From contig NZ_JAUTWQ010000009.1 of NCBI RefSeq assembly GCF_046719735.1, positions 1-64,000 of the forward strand: a DNA stretch of 64,000 nucleotides. The letters run 5' to 3'. Of this stretch, positions 17,193-27,133 are shown piece by piece; the first letter of the stretch is position 1, and each line of letters opens with the position of its first letter. Under the pieces are notes generated by a model. The model searched no databases. It had not been told where the DNA came from and worked only from the letters and a program-made list of their open reading frames with translations. Source of the DNA: Halobacillus_B rhizosphaerae (GTDB lineage Bacteria; Bacillota; Bacilli; Bacillales; Halobacillaceae). Position numbers and translations under genes: made by a program.

Positions 17193-18794
17193 TTATTCAC
17201 CACCTGCTTCATATGGAATAATTACTGTAAACCGGGTTCCGTGATCAGGAGCGGATTCGATTTCAATTGAACCATTCCATTTATCAACACTGTTCGTTGT
17301 TAGATAGAGGCCAAAACCACGGTGTTTACCTGTTTTAGAGGAGAACCCTTTGAGAAATATTTTTTCTTGCATTTCATCAGAAATACCTGGCCCGTTGTCA
17401 GCTACAACAATGGTAAGCAGCTCATCGATGTAAGAAAGAGAAATCGTGATGTTTTTCTTCCCTTTTTCCTTCACACTGTCGATCGCGTTATCAATTAAAT
17501 TGCCGACAATGGTAATAAGGTCGTGGGTTAGAGCTGGGTCATCTGGAGATGGTATTTCTGTTTCGCAATCGATGGTCATGGTGACAGCAGCCTCCCTTGC
17601 GAAACTGATCTTCCCAATGATAAAACCTGCAAATGCAGGGTCTTTTATATTTCGTGTCACATTCCCAACTTCATAGGCCTGATGGTCGACGAGTGTACTA
17701 ATATAACCGGTGACCTGGTCATATTCCTTCAACTTAATCATTCCGAGCAGCACATGAAGCTGATTCATGTGCTCATGGGATTGTGAACGCAGCGTATCGG
17801 CATACATTTGTACACCCGTCAATTGTTCCGCCAGCTGATTCACTTCGGTTTTATCTCGAAATGTCGCAATGGCTCCCACTACGGTGTCGTTGACTACCAG
17901 AGGAACACGGTTCGTAATAATTGAGACTCCGTTAATGATCTGTTCTTCATCGAGATCAGCTTCTTGCTCATCCAATACACGATCGAGCTGGGTGCCTGGC
18001 AGGAATTGATTGATCTTTAATCCAATTGGCTCCTTGTCCATTAACCCTGCTTTTTGAAAAATTTGACGAGCAGATTTATTCACTAGGACGATCGTGGCAT
18101 CTTTGTCAATCGCTATAATCCCTTCATGAACAGAATGGAGCATTTGGTTTCGTTCTTCATGAATCCGGGCAATCGCATAAGGTTCAAGCCCGAACAAACT
18201 GTTTTTAATGTATCTGGCTAATAGGAAAGCCCCGATAATCCCAACGAGAATTCCAATAATCGAACCAATGAAGATCTGACGCTGATTCTGATGAATGGCG
18301 GATTGAACGGCCTGAAGAGAAATCCCTACTGCCACAGCGCCAATTTGCTTATGATTCTTATTATAGATGGGTGTGAAAGCCCGTAATGATTCGCCGAGTG
18401 TACCTTTGGAACGGGAAATATATTCATCCCCTTGGAGGACACGTTTCTCATCTCCGCCCACAAAGTGATTGCCGATGCGATCGGGCTCCGGGTGGGATTT
18501 TCGAATGCCATTCATGTCCATCACTACCACAAACATTACATCTGCCGCTTTTTGAATCGCCATTGCGTAATCCTGGATATTACTTTCCTTTGATTGATCC
18601 TGCAATCCTTCTTTAACAATTTGTGATTCTGCAGCCGTACGTGAAACAATCCTTGCTTTATCTCGTAGTTCCTTCTCGATGTTGTGACTTGTATTGTTTG
18701 TAATTAATAGGTCAGTAATCACTAGCGAGAGTAAAACGACCAGACAGACAAATCCTATAATAATCGTGCTTAATTTAAAACGGGGCTGCGGCAC
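17193..18794 (-). CDS. malK: Sensor histidine kinase, MalK/CitA/DcuS type
   Basis: The membrane kinase has 533 residues. A transmembrane segment near residues 8-30 and a second near 170-190 frame an extracellular Cache-type domain with GTLGESLRAFTPIYNK. A cytoplasmic PAS domain (EGIIAIDKDATIVLVNKSAR) is followed by the SpoOB-like His box SQSHEHMNQLHVLLG. The ATPase domain has NLIDNAIDSV, DNGPGISDE and GFGLYLT. Such kinases sense extracellular di- or tricarboxylates. The second GTG (18794) fits the AAGAGGTG site better than the first (18803). It is the first gene of the kinase-regulator pair; maeN lies downstream after a terminator. Confidence 0.9.
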   Translation of the reverse strand: MPQPRFKLSTIIIGFVCLVVLLSLVITDLLITNNTSHNIEKELRDKARIVSRTAAESQIVKEGLQDQSKESNIQDYAMAIQKAADVMFVVVMDMNGIRKSHPEPDRIGNHFVGGDEKRVLQGDEYISRSKGTLGESLRAFTPIYNKNHKQIGAVAVGISLQAVQSAIHQNQRQIFIGSIIGILVGIIGAFLLARYIKNSLFGLEPYAIARIHEERNQMLHSVHEGIIAIDKDATIVLVNKSARQIFQKAGLMDKEPIGLKINQFLPGTQLDRVLDEQEADLDEEQIINGVSIITNRVPLVVNDTVVGAIATFRDKTEVNQLAEQLTGVQMYADTLRSQSHEHMNQLHVLLGMIKLKEYDQVTGYISTLVDHQAYEVGNVTRNIKDPAFAGFIIGKISFAREAAVTMTIDCETEIPSPDDPALTHDLITIVGNLIDNAIDSVKEKGKKNITISLSYIDELLTIVVADNGPGISDEMQEKIFLKGFSSKTGKHRGFGLYLTTNSVDKWNGSIEIESAPDHGTRFTVIIPYEAGGE

Positions 18795-19039
18795 AAGGAT
18801 CACCTCTTAACGTAAAAGAATAAAGAATCTATTTAGACCATCATACCAGACGTTCACTTTCATGTTTATCGATGATCCAGGAATCTTGCTTCTTCACTCC
18901 TGTTTGGACATAATTTTTCATGGATGTGTTCATTGGACTCCTCATTTCAGACTTGCTGCATGTGAAAATGTTATGATTTAAAGGGAAGTTTCAAGTTAAT
19001 TAATTAAATGTTAGAGCAAATGAATAAAGTGAGGGAATT

Positions 19040-19492
19040 ATGAACTTTTATCATCGTCATAAAGAGAGCATCATTCAATATATAAAGTACTGTATTGTAG
19101 GACTTTTTTGTGCCGCTCTGGATATTGGTGTGCTTAATGGTTTACTGTATTTCTTTCCAACAGAAAATAAGCTGCTGCTGACTTTATTTAATACCCTGGC
19201 TTATGGCACGGCCGTCATGAATAGCTACTTATGGAACTCAAAGTTTACCTTTCAAGCCAAGAAAAATACGAGACAGTTTATCGCATTTATTATTCAATCG
19301 CTCATCAGCCTGCTTATTGCGAATATCATCTTTGTTGCTGGCTTATGGTTATTTGATCATATCCACGGCTTTCCGCAGTGGTTAGAGACAAACATTCCAA
19401 AGCTAGCCTCCATGTATTTATCAGCATTAGCGAGCTTCTTTTTTAATAAGTATTTTGTTTTTGCTAAGAAAAAGGAGGCAGCTGCAGAGTAG
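19040..19492 (+). CDS. GtrA-like membrane protein
   Basis: The protein of 150 residues has four transmembrane segments and the GtrA-family opening YIKYCIVGLFCAALDIGVL. It also has NSYLWNSKFTFQ between helices 2 and 3 and FFFNKYFVF at the end. GtrA relatives help move polyprenyl-linked sugars across the membrane for cell-wall or polysaccharide decoration. A GAGGGAATT site precedes the ATG. No glycosyltransferase gene sits beside it, so the pathway served is unknown. Confidence 0.85.
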   Translation: MNFYHRHKESIIQYIKYCIVGLFCAALDIGVLNGLLYFFPTENKLLLTLFNTLAYGTAVMNSYLWNSKFTFQAKKNTRQFIAFIIQSLISLLIANIIFVAGLWLFDHIHGFPQWLETNIPKLASMYLSALASFFFNKYFVFAKKKEAAAE

Positions 19493-19636
19493 AACACAGA
19501 CGGATTCCGGGAGGCGCTAATGGTAAGGTCGCCTCCTGAAAATGAGGTCTGTTGATGATTTCCAAGGCATATTTTAAAGGGTTTTAGCGAAAAAGGTTGA
19601 ATGAGTAAAGTAACGCTTGAAAACAGGGGGATACTT

Positions 19637-20671
19637 ATGCAGCTGCTAATCATTGGAGGTACACAATTCGTTGGAAAATCTATTGTAGAACATGCTATAG
19701 CTAGAGATCATCAAGTTACCTTATTTAATAGAGGCAGGACAAACCCAAGTCTATTTAAAAGCGTGGAACAAATAAAGGGAGATCGCGAAAACATAGAAGA
19801 TCTGAGTCAGCTAAAAGGCAGAAAGTGGGACGCTGTTATCGATACGTGCGGGTTTACTCCGCAAGTGGTGGCTCAATCTGCTGAATTACTTAAAGACCAG
19901 GTTCATTTGTATTGCTATATATCTACCATGTCCGTTTACAAGCACCTCACAGAGCAGGATCACCTTACAGAATCGGCAGAAGTGATGACTTTAACAGAGG
20001 GAGAGCTGCAAAAGGTAACGAATGGAATGGAGGGAAGAGGCAGTAATGAATACTACGGGCCTTTGAAATTCCATAGTGAACGGGCTGTCACGGACATCAT
20101 GAGTGAGAGCCGCTCCCTTCTGATCCGACCCGGATTAATTGTGGGGCCGGATGATCCGACTGACAGGTTTACTTACTGGCCAGTCCGAGTGAAGGCAGGC
20201 GGGGAATTTATAGTACCAGAACCAAAAGAAAAAAAGGTCCAGTTCATTGATGTACGTGATCTATCAGCTTGGATTCTTCATATGATTGAGAACCATGAGA
20301 CAGGAGTGTATCACGCAGCCGGTCCAGAACAAAAACTTACCATGCATAACTTCATTCAATCCTGTCAGGCAGTGCTTAATCTTGAAGCTGAACCACGGTG
20401 GGTCACCGAATCTTTTCTGCTTAAAGAACAGGTTCAGCCCTGGATGGAAGTCCCTCTCTGGGTTCCTACAGAGGGTAATTTTGGCATTGATTGTACGAAA
20501 GCTATTGAAAAAGGCCTGAAGTTTCGTGCCATAGAGAAAACTATTAAAGATACCAGTGCCTGGTATGAAGCCCGTGAAAATAAGGAGCTTAAAGCCGGGC
20601 TCAGTTTCCAGAAAGAAAGCTCTCTCTTACAAAAGATCAACGATGCCTCTGTGGAAGAACCAGATGTATAG
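19637..20671 (+). CDS. NAD-dependent epimerase/dehydratase family protein (extended SDR-like)
   Basis: The protein of 344 residues begins MQLLIIGGTQFVGKSIVEHA, an atypical Rossmann glycine motif (GGTxFVG) found in a subgroup of extended SDRs and isoflavone-reductase-like proteins. The mid-region has YYGPLKFHSER where the catalytic YxxxK would be (Y, then K four later). ATG 19637 follows CAGGGGG; the frame is open further upstream to 19601 without a site. The substrate is unknown. It is followed by a strong terminator and appears to be a single-gene unit. Confidence 0.82.
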   Translation: MQLLIIGGTQFVGKSIVEHAIARDHQVTLFNRGRTNPSLFKSVEQIKGDRENIEDLSQLKGRKWDAVIDTCGFTPQVVAQSAELLKDQVHLYCYISTMSVYKHLTEQDHLTESAEVMTLTEGELQKVTNGMEGRGSNEYYGPLKFHSERAVTDIMSESRSLLIRPGLIVGPDDPTDRFTYWPVRVKAGGEFIVPEPKEKKVQFIDVRDLSAWILHMIENHETGVYHAAGPEQKLTMHNFIQSCQAVLNLEAEPRWVTESFLLKEQVQPWMEVPLWVPTEGNFGIDCTKAIEKGLKFRAIEKTIKDTSAWYEARENKELKAGLSFQKESSLLQKINDASVEEPDV

Positions 20672-20704
20672 AGAGAAAACTCTATACTTAAATTATCTAA
20701 TCGT

Positions 20705-20748
20705 AAAAAGCGCAGCCCCTTTTAATGAAGGACTGCGCTTTTTTTTTG
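20705..20748 (+). terminator. Rho-independent terminator
   Basis: AAAGCGCAG-C-CCTT pairs with AAGG-A-CTGCGCTTT, followed by nine T residues. Confidence 0.92.
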
Positions 20749-20939
20749 TTTATCTAAAACTCTTACCAAATAAAATTCGTCTATAATGAAGAAGGGTGAT
20801 CTTTCTCTTAGGGAAAGTCCGCAAACGAACAGATAACGATAGGATAAGTAGTTTTTTTGACAAGATTCTTCTTTACTATCGAATAAAATAAGAGTAACTT
20901 AATGTACAGAGCTCTCTTTTGAAAGAAAGGATGATTTGA

Positions 20940-21977
20940 ATGACAGAATCTCGCAAAGTTCGCAGGGTTCAAAAGAGAAGAAAGATAAAGAAAGTAAAAG
21001 TATTTCTTGCTTTCATTTTGTTAATAGGATTACTTCTAATCGGCTATTCAGGCTATCAATATATTGCAGGAAAGAATGAAGCACAAAATAAAGTATCAGG
21101 TGCTGGAAATGAAGATCAGGCTTCAGCAGAAACGACCAGCCAATATAAAGATGATTTTAAAGGCGTGAAGAGCGTAGATGGCAAAACAAACGTTCTTCTT
21201 CTAGGAACAGATCAGCGAGGCTCTGAAACGGCTCGTTCTGATACGATTATTATTGCTCAGTATGATCCTGAAAAAGGAACAGCTAAGATGGCCTCAGTGA
21301 TGAGAGATACCTATGTCAATATCCCCGGGCATGGCTATAACAAAATCAATTCAGCTTTTGCTTTTGGCGGACCTGAACTTCTCAGACAAACCATAGCTGA
21401 AAATTTCGGTGTAGATTTAGAATACTACGCCATCGTAGATTTTAATGGATTTGTTCAAATTGCGGATACTCTTGCTCCACATGGAGTAACCGTGGATGTA
21501 GAAGAAGACATGAAGTATAAAGATGGCTCTGGGACCATTGATCTCGATCTTCAGGAAGGAACTCAAAAGCTTAAAGGGGAAGATCTGCTTGGCTATGCCC
21601 GCTTCAGGCATGATAATAAAGGTGATTTTGGCCGGGTGGAAAGGCAGCAGAAAGTAATCAAATTATTAGAGGATAAACTAACCTCCTTTAGTGGAATCAT
21701 GAAGACACCCCGTCTAATCGGAAATATCCAGCCTTATATTGACACCAATATGAGCAGCGGGAGAGTGATGGGACTGGCTAAAGACTTCTTATTAAACCCT
21801 GTCGATGATATTCAGACAACGAGAGTACCAGAGAGAGACAAGGTATGGGATGAAAGAAAACCTTATCCAGTTGGATTGGTGCTAGCCCATAATGAGGAAC
21901 AAACAAAGGAAGACTTACAGAATTTCTTGAATGGAACAAGTGCTGGCGAATCTGATAATGACTACGCAAGTCAGTAA
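20940..21977 (+). CDS. LytR-CpsA-Psr (LCP) family cell-wall glycopolymer ligase
   Basis: The protein has 345 residues: a basic cytoplasmic N-terminus (RRVQKRRKIKKVK), one transmembrane helix near residues 24-43 and an extracellular LCP domain. LCP signatures include LLGTDQRG, ARSDTIIIAQ, SVMRDTYVNIP and YARFRHDNKGDFGRVERQQ, which hold the polyprenyl-phosphate and Mg-binding Asp and Arg residues. LCP enzymes attach wall teichoic acid or other polymers to peptidoglycan. It is monocistronic, with a near-perfect terminator downstream. Which paralogue (TagT, TagU or TagV-like) cannot be told from sequence alone. Confidence 0.92.
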   Translation: MTESRKVRRVQKRRKIKKVKVFLAFILLIGLLLIGYSGYQYIAGKNEAQNKVSGAGNEDQASAETTSQYKDDFKGVKSVDGKTNVLLLGTDQRGSETARSDTIIIAQYDPEKGTAKMASVMRDTYVNIPGHGYNKINSAFAFGGPELLRQTIAENFGVDLEYYAIVDFNGFVQIADTLAPHGVTVDVEEDMKYKDGSGTIDLDLQEGTQKLKGEDLLGYARFRHDNKGDFGRVERQQKVIKLLEDKLTSFSGIMKTPRLIGNIQPYIDTNMSSGRVMGLAKDFLLNPVDDIQTTRVPERDKVWDERKPYPVGLVLAHNEEQTKEDLQNFLNGTSAGESDNDYASQ

Positions 21978-21995
21978 GAGTTAAGAATACAACGA

Positions 21996-22030
21996 AAAAC
22001 CCTAACTAATCGACTAGTTAGGGTTTTCTT
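21996..22030 (+). terminator. Rho-independent terminator after the LCP gene
   Basis: AAAACCCTAACTA at 21996-22008 pairs perfectly with TAGTTAGGGTTTT at 22015-22027. Confidence 0.9.
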
Positions 22031-22168
22031 TATTTCTTGAGGCAGGCTCTATTCACCTGAAGAATCAATCTTCCACATGCTACGGAAATGGATGACTATT
22101 CTTAGTGAATTATCCCGTCTTTGTATTAAGAATAGAGAAATAAAGGTGAGTGGGACTACACTGCCAAG

Positions 22169-23047
22169 CTATCTTTTATGTTGCGAAATGGGAACCCAAA
22201 TTTCGCATTTGACCGAGGGAGAAGCTAAATCTTTACTTTTAATCGACAAGATTTCAGGTCCTTCTGTTACTTGATAGTTAGAAGAAGGAAACCACTCAGA
22301 ATAAATTCTTCCCCAAGTATCCTGGAGGGTGTTTGGAAATGGGCCAGTTGCTTCAAAGATTGCCCAAGTTAAGGCGGGAACTTCAAGTTTTGAAAAGCTT
22401 CCTTCATCTTCTCCAGTCGTTGCTGCTCCTATATACTGGTCCAGCTCTCCTTTTTCTTCCATACGTCCTTCTGAAAAGTTTGTAGAGGCTTGAATGATTC
22501 CCTTTGGTTCCACATTCGAGAGTTTTTGTAATTGCTCTATTTGATCCTTAGACAAGGATTGCCACATGGCAGCTATTTCCGGGTTTTCTCCTTCAAAAAC
22601 AATAGGAACTCGTTTCATTATACCAACGATGTTAAAGGCATCTTTTTGTTCAATTCGATAGTTCATTGCATTTCCTCCTTTAATGGATAATTGGAAGGTC
22701 ATAGCAGGATAGGCTTTTAACTGCTGTCCATTAGTCCTAGCTTCTGATGGAGTGATACCGTGTAAATTATGAAAAGCCCTAGTAAAGGAGTCTGGTGAAT
22801 GGTATCCATATTTCATCGCAGCATCGATTACTTTTATGTTGCTATTTTGAAGCTCAAATGCAGCAAGACTAAGGCGTCTGCGTCTGATATATTCTGATAA
22901 AGTAATTCCTGCAAGAAAAGAAAACATTCTAGTAAAGTGATACTCGGAACAATAAGCTAAACTTGCGGCCTCCTTGAAATCGATGTCGTTCGTGAGATTC
23001 TCTTCGATATACTTCATTGCTGTATTCATGTCCTTAAGCAGATCCAC
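22169..23047 (-). CDS. AraC family regulator with GyrI-like effector domain
   Basis: This regulator of 292 residues has a tandem AraC helix-turn-helix at the N-terminus (residues about 8-105; FKEAASLAYCSEYHFTRMFS and MKYGYHSPDSFTRAFHNLHG). A GyrI/BmrR-like effector-binding domain begins about residue 125 (MNYRIEQKDAFNIVGIMKRV) and ends with SEWFPSSNYQVTEGPEI and a WVPI strand. Such proteins (Rob, SbmC-like fusions) bind lipophilic or amphipathic ligands and often control drug resistance genes. The GTG start at 23047 has AGGAGG about 8 bases upstream. Its target is not evident; the next gene upstream is divergent. Confidence 0.9.
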   Translation of the reverse strand: MDLLKDMNTAMKYIEENLTNDIDFKEAASLAYCSEYHFTRMFSFLAGITLSEYIRRRRLSLAAFELQNSNIKVIDAAMKYGYHSPDSFTRAFHNLHGITPSEARTNGQQLKAYPAMTFQLSIKGGNAMNYRIEQKDAFNIVGIMKRVPIVFEGENPEIAAMWQSLSKDQIEQLQKLSNVEPKGIIQASTNFSEGRMEEKGELDQYIGAATTGEDEGSFSKLEVPALTWAIFEATGPFPNTLQDTWGRIYSEWFPSSNYQVTEGPEILSIKSKDLASPSVKCEIWVPISQHKR

Positions 23048-23183
23048 TATTATAACCTCCTTTCCTCAATAGAATAACAGGAGTTTACTACGGCAGCCCG
23101 TCATTTTGTGCCCCGTTTTGCAGGGGTGTTGAATTCTTCTTTCTAATAGCTGGGAAGGCATTTTTTATGGAAAAGGTGAGAAA

Positions 23184-23591
23184 ATGAAATTATTTCTTAA
23201 ACTAAACGCACTCAGCATGTTATTTGCTTTCGTCTTTTTTATTGGCATTCAATTAATCGGTAATGTTTACCGGCTGAGCCGGATCACGGGAATAGGATTA
23301 GACAGAATGAATATTTCTATTCTTATTGTAGATGCCGGCATAGTAGTGCTTTGTACCATCGCTTTTCATCTTATTTTGAAGCATAAACTAACGAGCAGAA
23401 AAGCGAATTATTGGTGCACTCTTCTGTGGCTGCCTTACTTTTTTATGTTTACCTTTTTATTTGTTTCTCTATTCCCAATTACAAACCCTGGTGAACAGCT
23501 TCCTCCAGCGGCGGGTTTAATGATCATTGCGGGAGTGCTGATCTTCCCGCTGTATCTTACTCTGGTGATCTGGTGGGCACACAGTGATTAA
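23184..23591 (+). CDS. Membrane protein of unknown function, four predicted helices
   Basis: The product of 135 residues has four hydrophobic segments separated by short polar turns and ends in WWAHSD. An AAAAGGTGAG site precedes ATG 23184. I do not recognise the family. It lies 57 bp upstream of the M3 peptidase gene on the same strand and could share its transcript. Nothing in the sequence indicates a function. Confidence 0.65.
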   Translation: MKLFLKLNALSMLFAFVFFIGIQLIGNVYRLSRITGIGLDRMNISILIVDAGIVVLCTIAFHLILKHKLTSRKANYWCTLLWLPYFFMFTFLFVSLFPITNPGEQLPPAAGLMIIAGVLIFPLYLTLVIWWAHSD

Positions 23592-23648
23592 AAGGATTTC
23601 ACTTCTTAGTATCGAATAGATAAAGGTGAGGACAAAGGAGGAATATAA

Positions 23649-25349
23649 ATGAGTAAGATCTACATAGAACAACACAATTTGAACGATACAGAAGCAATCC
23701 AAGCAGAACTGGAAGGATTTCTTCAGCAAACGTTCCAATCGAGTAGAGAAGTGGAGACATGGCTGAAAAACCTCTCTACTTTTGATGATGAACTACGTGA
23801 AGCGCTGGACGGACATTACATAGACTTTCAGGCGCACAATCAGGATCAACAAGCGAAAGAAGCATTTGAGCACGACCAGGAAAAAATTGAACCCCTTATT
23901 AAAACCTATACAGCCAAACTAGATGAAAAGCTTATGAGCTCTCCCTTTAAAGACGAATTAGATCCAAAGCAGTACGGACGTTTTTTACGCAGTAAGGAAA
24001 ATGCGATGGAGCTGTTTCGTGAGGAAAACGTTACGCTTGAGGTGGAGGAAGATCGTCTGGCCACCCGGTATTTTGAGCTGACAGGCGGGTTATCTGTTGA
24101 TTGGAATGGAGAAGAGAAAACAATACCTGAGCTGTTTCCGTTATTAGAGGATCCCGATCGTGAAATTCGCAAATCTGCTTTTGATAAAATTTTTCAAACC
24201 CTAAGTAAAGTAGAACACGATCTTCAGGAAATTATGGATAAGCTCATGAAATTGCGTAAGCAAAAAGCTGCTAATAGCGGACTGAGCAATTACCGTGACT
24301 ATATGTTTAAAAAGTACGAAAGGTTCGACTATACACCGGAGGACTGCAAACAGCTTGCTGCCTCTATTCGTGAATACGTCGTGCCTCTTGCCGAAAAAAT
24401 TAAAAAACAGAAGAAAAAAGAGTTAGGGGTTGAAGTACTCCGTCCTTATGACCGGAGTGCCGTTCCAAAAGACCGCACGCCGTTAAAGCCTTTTGCTCAA
24501 CGAGACGAACTTGTGGAGCGGACTTCCAAAGCTCTTGGTCAATTGGAACCAAGATTCTCAGAATTGATTGATACGATGAATGAAAAAGGGATGCTGGATT
24601 TGGAAACCCGCAGGAATAAATCACCTGGAGGATTCTGCACCCCTCTCCCTGTTTCCGAGCTTTCGTTCATTTTCATGAATGCCTCTCACACGCATGACGA
24701 CATGATGACGCTGTTTCACGAAATGGGGCATTGTATCCATAACGATCTCAAACGGCATTTGCCATTATCTTACGACCGGAACACACCGATGGAATCCTCC
24801 GAGCTTGCGAGTATGACGATGGAGCTTTTCTCGATCGATCAATGGGACCACTTTTATTCTAAGGAAGAGCAGAAACAGGCAAAGCTTGATTTGCTGCGCG
24901 ATATTGTAACGTTCTTCCCGTCAGCAATCCGAGTGGACCAATTCCAGCACTGGATGTACGAAAATCCAGATCATACACAGGAAGAACGAATGGCTAAGTT
25001 TGGTGAGTTATCACGGGAGCTTTCTGATGGAGTCATTGATTGGAGCGGCTATGAGGATGCGCGCAATAAAGAGTGGCTGTTCATTCTTCATATTTTTGAA
25101 GTTCCGTTTTATTACGTAGAGTATGTCATTGCTCAGCTGGGAGCGTTACAAATGTATAAGAACTATAAAGAAGACCCGGCTGGAACATTAGCACGATATA
25201 AGCACGCCCTTGCTCTTGGGAACACCCAGTCTCTTTATGAAGTTTACGAAGCGGCCGGCATTCGATTCGACTTCTCGGGAGAAATGATCAAAGAGTTAAT
25301 GGAATTTCTAGAGGAGGAAATTTCGGCTGTGGAACAAATGAAGGTATAA
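23649..25349 (+). CDS. M3 family oligoendopeptidase (PepF-like)
   Basis: This zinc metallopeptidase has 566 residues, a usual length for PepF-type M3 enzymes. The HExxH motif is in LFHEMGHCIHND near residue 357, and the third ligand Glu is in MESSELASMTMELFS about 25 residues later. It has no signal peptide, so it degrades oligopeptides in the cytoplasm. An AAAGGAGG site precedes ATG 23649. The following gene, an old yellow enzyme, is about 150 bp away and has its own ribosome site. Confidence 0.92.
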   Translation: MSKIYIEQHNLNDTEAIQAELEGFLQQTFQSSREVETWLKNLSTFDDELREALDGHYIDFQAHNQDQQAKEAFEHDQEKIEPLIKTYTAKLDEKLMSSPFKDELDPKQYGRFLRSKENAMELFREENVTLEVEEDRLATRYFELTGGLSVDWNGEEKTIPELFPLLEDPDREIRKSAFDKIFQTLSKVEHDLQEIMDKLMKLRKQKAANSGLSNYRDYMFKKYERFDYTPEDCKQLAASIREYVVPLAEKIKKQKKKELGVEVLRPYDRSAVPKDRTPLKPFAQRDELVERTSKALGQLEPRFSELIDTMNEKGMLDLETRRNKSPGGFCTPLPVSELSFIFMNASHTHDDMMTLFHEMGHCIHNDLKRHLPLSYDRNTPMESSELASMTMELFSIDQWDHFYSKEEQKQAKLDLLRDIVTFFPSAIRVDQFQHWMYENPDHTQEERMAKFGELSRELSDGVIDWSGYEDARNKEWLFILHIFEVPFYYVEYVIAQLGALQMYKNYKEDPAGTLARYKHALALGNTQSLYEVYEAAGIRFDFSGEMIKELMEFLEEEISAVEQMKV

Positions 25350-25501
25350 CTAGCTATTCGCCCCTTAGGACGATTAAGGTTAAGCATACTCATTAAACGT
25401 TTACCAGCTTGCTGATCGGCACCTGGCAAACAGATAGCTTTCCTTTCTTGATGGATTTTGCAATAATATTTAATGCATCAAGGAAAGAGGAGGAACTAAC
25501 A

Positions 25502-26605
25502 GTGAGTGAAACCAATAAATCATTAGAACCATTATTTCGTTCTTTTAAGAGTGATAAATTAAATCTTGCCAATCGTACCGTGATGGCCCCTATGACCCGT
25601 GGATTCTCTCCCGAGGGAATTCCAGGAGAAGATGTAGCTGCCTATTACCGCCGCCGTGCGGAAAATGGCGTCGGATTAATTGTAACGGAAGGAACCGGAA
25701 TCAATCACCCTGCCTCTGTCTCAGGAGCCAGTATTCCTCTATTTCATGGGGAAGCTTCTTTAAATGGCTGGGCGAATGTCGTACAGGAAGTGCATCAAGC
25801 TGGCGGTAAAATTGTACCGCAGCTCTGGCATGTGGGAATGACCCGTAAAAAGGGAGATCTGCCCAATGCAGATGCCCTGCCTGTTGGACCTTCTGGATTA
25901 AGTTTAGACGGAGAAAAAATTACTGAACCTATGACAGAAGAAGAAGTTGTTCAGATGGTAGATGCCTATGCTCAAGCAGCAGCTGACGCCAAACGCATTG
26001 GTTTTGATGGAATTGAGCTTCATGGAGCTCATGGTTATTTCATTGACCAGTTCTTTTGGGAAAACACCAACAAACGGACGGATCGCTACGGTGGAGACAT
26101 TGCCGGACGGACTCAATTCGCCGTTGAAGTGATTGAGGCATGCCGTCGTGAAGTGGGCCCTGATTTTCCAATTATCTTCCGTTTTTCTCAATGGAAAATG
26201 AATGATTTTAAAGCGAAACTTGCGAAAACACCTGATGAATTAGAACAGTTCCTGAAGCCGCTTGTGAAGGCAGGCGTCGACATTTTCCACTGTTCCACTC
26301 GCCGATTCTGGGATGCGGAATTTGAAGGTTCTGATTTGAATTTGGCCGGCTGGACGAAGAAATTAACTGGCAAACCAGTAATTTCCGTAGGTTCTGTTGG
26401 ACTTGATGGAGAATTCACTAGCTTTGCAGGTGCCAATACCACGAGCCTTGATGGTCTAATTGAAAAGCTGGACAACGAAGAATTTGATCTAGTAGCCATT
26501 GGGCGTTCGTTGTTAATGGATCCTGAATGGGTTAAGAAAGTGCGCGATGGCAGAGCCAATGATTTGCTGCCTTTCAATAAGGAAGCGCTGCAAAAATTAT
26601 ACTAG
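25502..26605 (+). CDS. NADH:flavin oxidoreductase, old yellow enzyme family
   Basis: The TIM-barrel FMN protein has 367 residues. Recognisable family elements are NRTVMAPMTRGFSPEG near the start, the substrate-binding HGAHGYFIDQFFWENTNKR region and the phosphate-binding FDLVAIGRSLLMDPEW near the end. OYE proteins reduce activated alkenes or nitro compounds with NAD(P)H. GTG 25502 is chosen because GAGGAGGA lies 7 bases upstream and the family begins there, although the frame is open to 25409. Physiological substrate unknown. A terminator follows. Confidence 0.9.
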   Translation: MSETNKSLEPLFRSFKSDKLNLANRTVMAPMTRGFSPEGIPGEDVAAYYRRRAENGVGLIVTEGTGINHPASVSGASIPLFHGEASLNGWANVVQEVHQAGGKIVPQLWHVGMTRKKGDLPNADALPVGPSGLSLDGEKITEPMTEEEVVQMVDAYAQAAADAKRIGFDGIELHGAHGYFIDQFFWENTNKRTDRYGGDIAGRTQFAVEVIEACRREVGPDFPIIFRFSQWKMNDFKAKLAKTPDELEQFLKPLVKAGVDIFHCSTRRFWDAEFEGSDLNLAGWTKKLTGKPVISVGSVGLDGEFTSFAGANTTSLDGLIEKLDNEEFDLVAIGRSLLMDPEWVKKVRDGRANDLLPFNKEALQKLY

Positions 26606-26627
26606 TAATCTAACCTATATTTTCATG

Positions 26628-26668
26628 AAGCAGGGTACCTCTTAACCGGGGGTCCTGCTTTTTTTCTT
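26628..26668 (+). terminator. Rho-independent terminator after the old yellow enzyme gene
   Basis: AAGCAGG pairs with CCTGCTT, with ACC/GGT extending the stem after a bulge, then seven T residues. Confidence 0.82.
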
Positions 26669-26843
26669 TTGGCCGGTATACGAATCCCTCACACACCGTA
26701 ATAGTTGAATTTTATGATGGTGTCAATACTGGAAAGGAACATAAATCTGTCATCTACTAAAATACTGAATTTTCTCTTAAATGAAACAAAGCGCTTTAGG
26801 AAGTCGTACATATAGTAAGAACTTAAAAGGGAGGGGATTCATT

Positions 26844-27083
26844 ATGGTATCGAACGGTATCTTCGTGCTCGCAGTCATCGGTGGGCTAATCATCCTGCCG
26901 CTGATGATGGGTTTTTTACGGGATGCTTTTGGATCTAATTCCAACCGTTTTTACGGTGATGAGTTAAACAAAACGAAGAAAAGTAAACGAGGAGAGAGAT
27001 TGGATAAAGGAATTACGTATGCCCATTCTGAAAGTAACCACTTCATGGGCGGTGGAAGTTTCGGAGATGGCGGGGATCAGTGA
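26844..27083 (+). CDS. Small single-pass membrane protein with glycine-rich tail
   Basis: The product of 79 residues begins with a hydrophobic helix (NGIFVLAVIGGLIILPLMMGF). A basic middle (KTKKSKRGERLDKG) follows, and it ends in MGGGSFGDGGDQ. ATG 26844 follows GGGAGGGGA; the frame is open upstream to 26781 without a site. The next gene has the same architecture, so the two are probably a functional pair. I do not recognise the family. Confidence 0.65.
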   Translation: MVSNGIFVLAVIGGLIILPLMMGFLRDAFGSNSNRFYGDELNKTKKSKRGERLDKGITYAHSESNHFMGGGSFGDGGDQ

Positions 27084-27133
27084 GACTCTTGTTCATTTTT
27101 CCAGTGATGACCTAGCAGAAAGGAGTAGATACA

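Noticed and set aside
19508..19537. GGAGGCG/CGCCTCC hairpin after the GtrA gene as a terminator
   Set aside because: No T tract follows on the plus strand; it may be only an inverted repeat.
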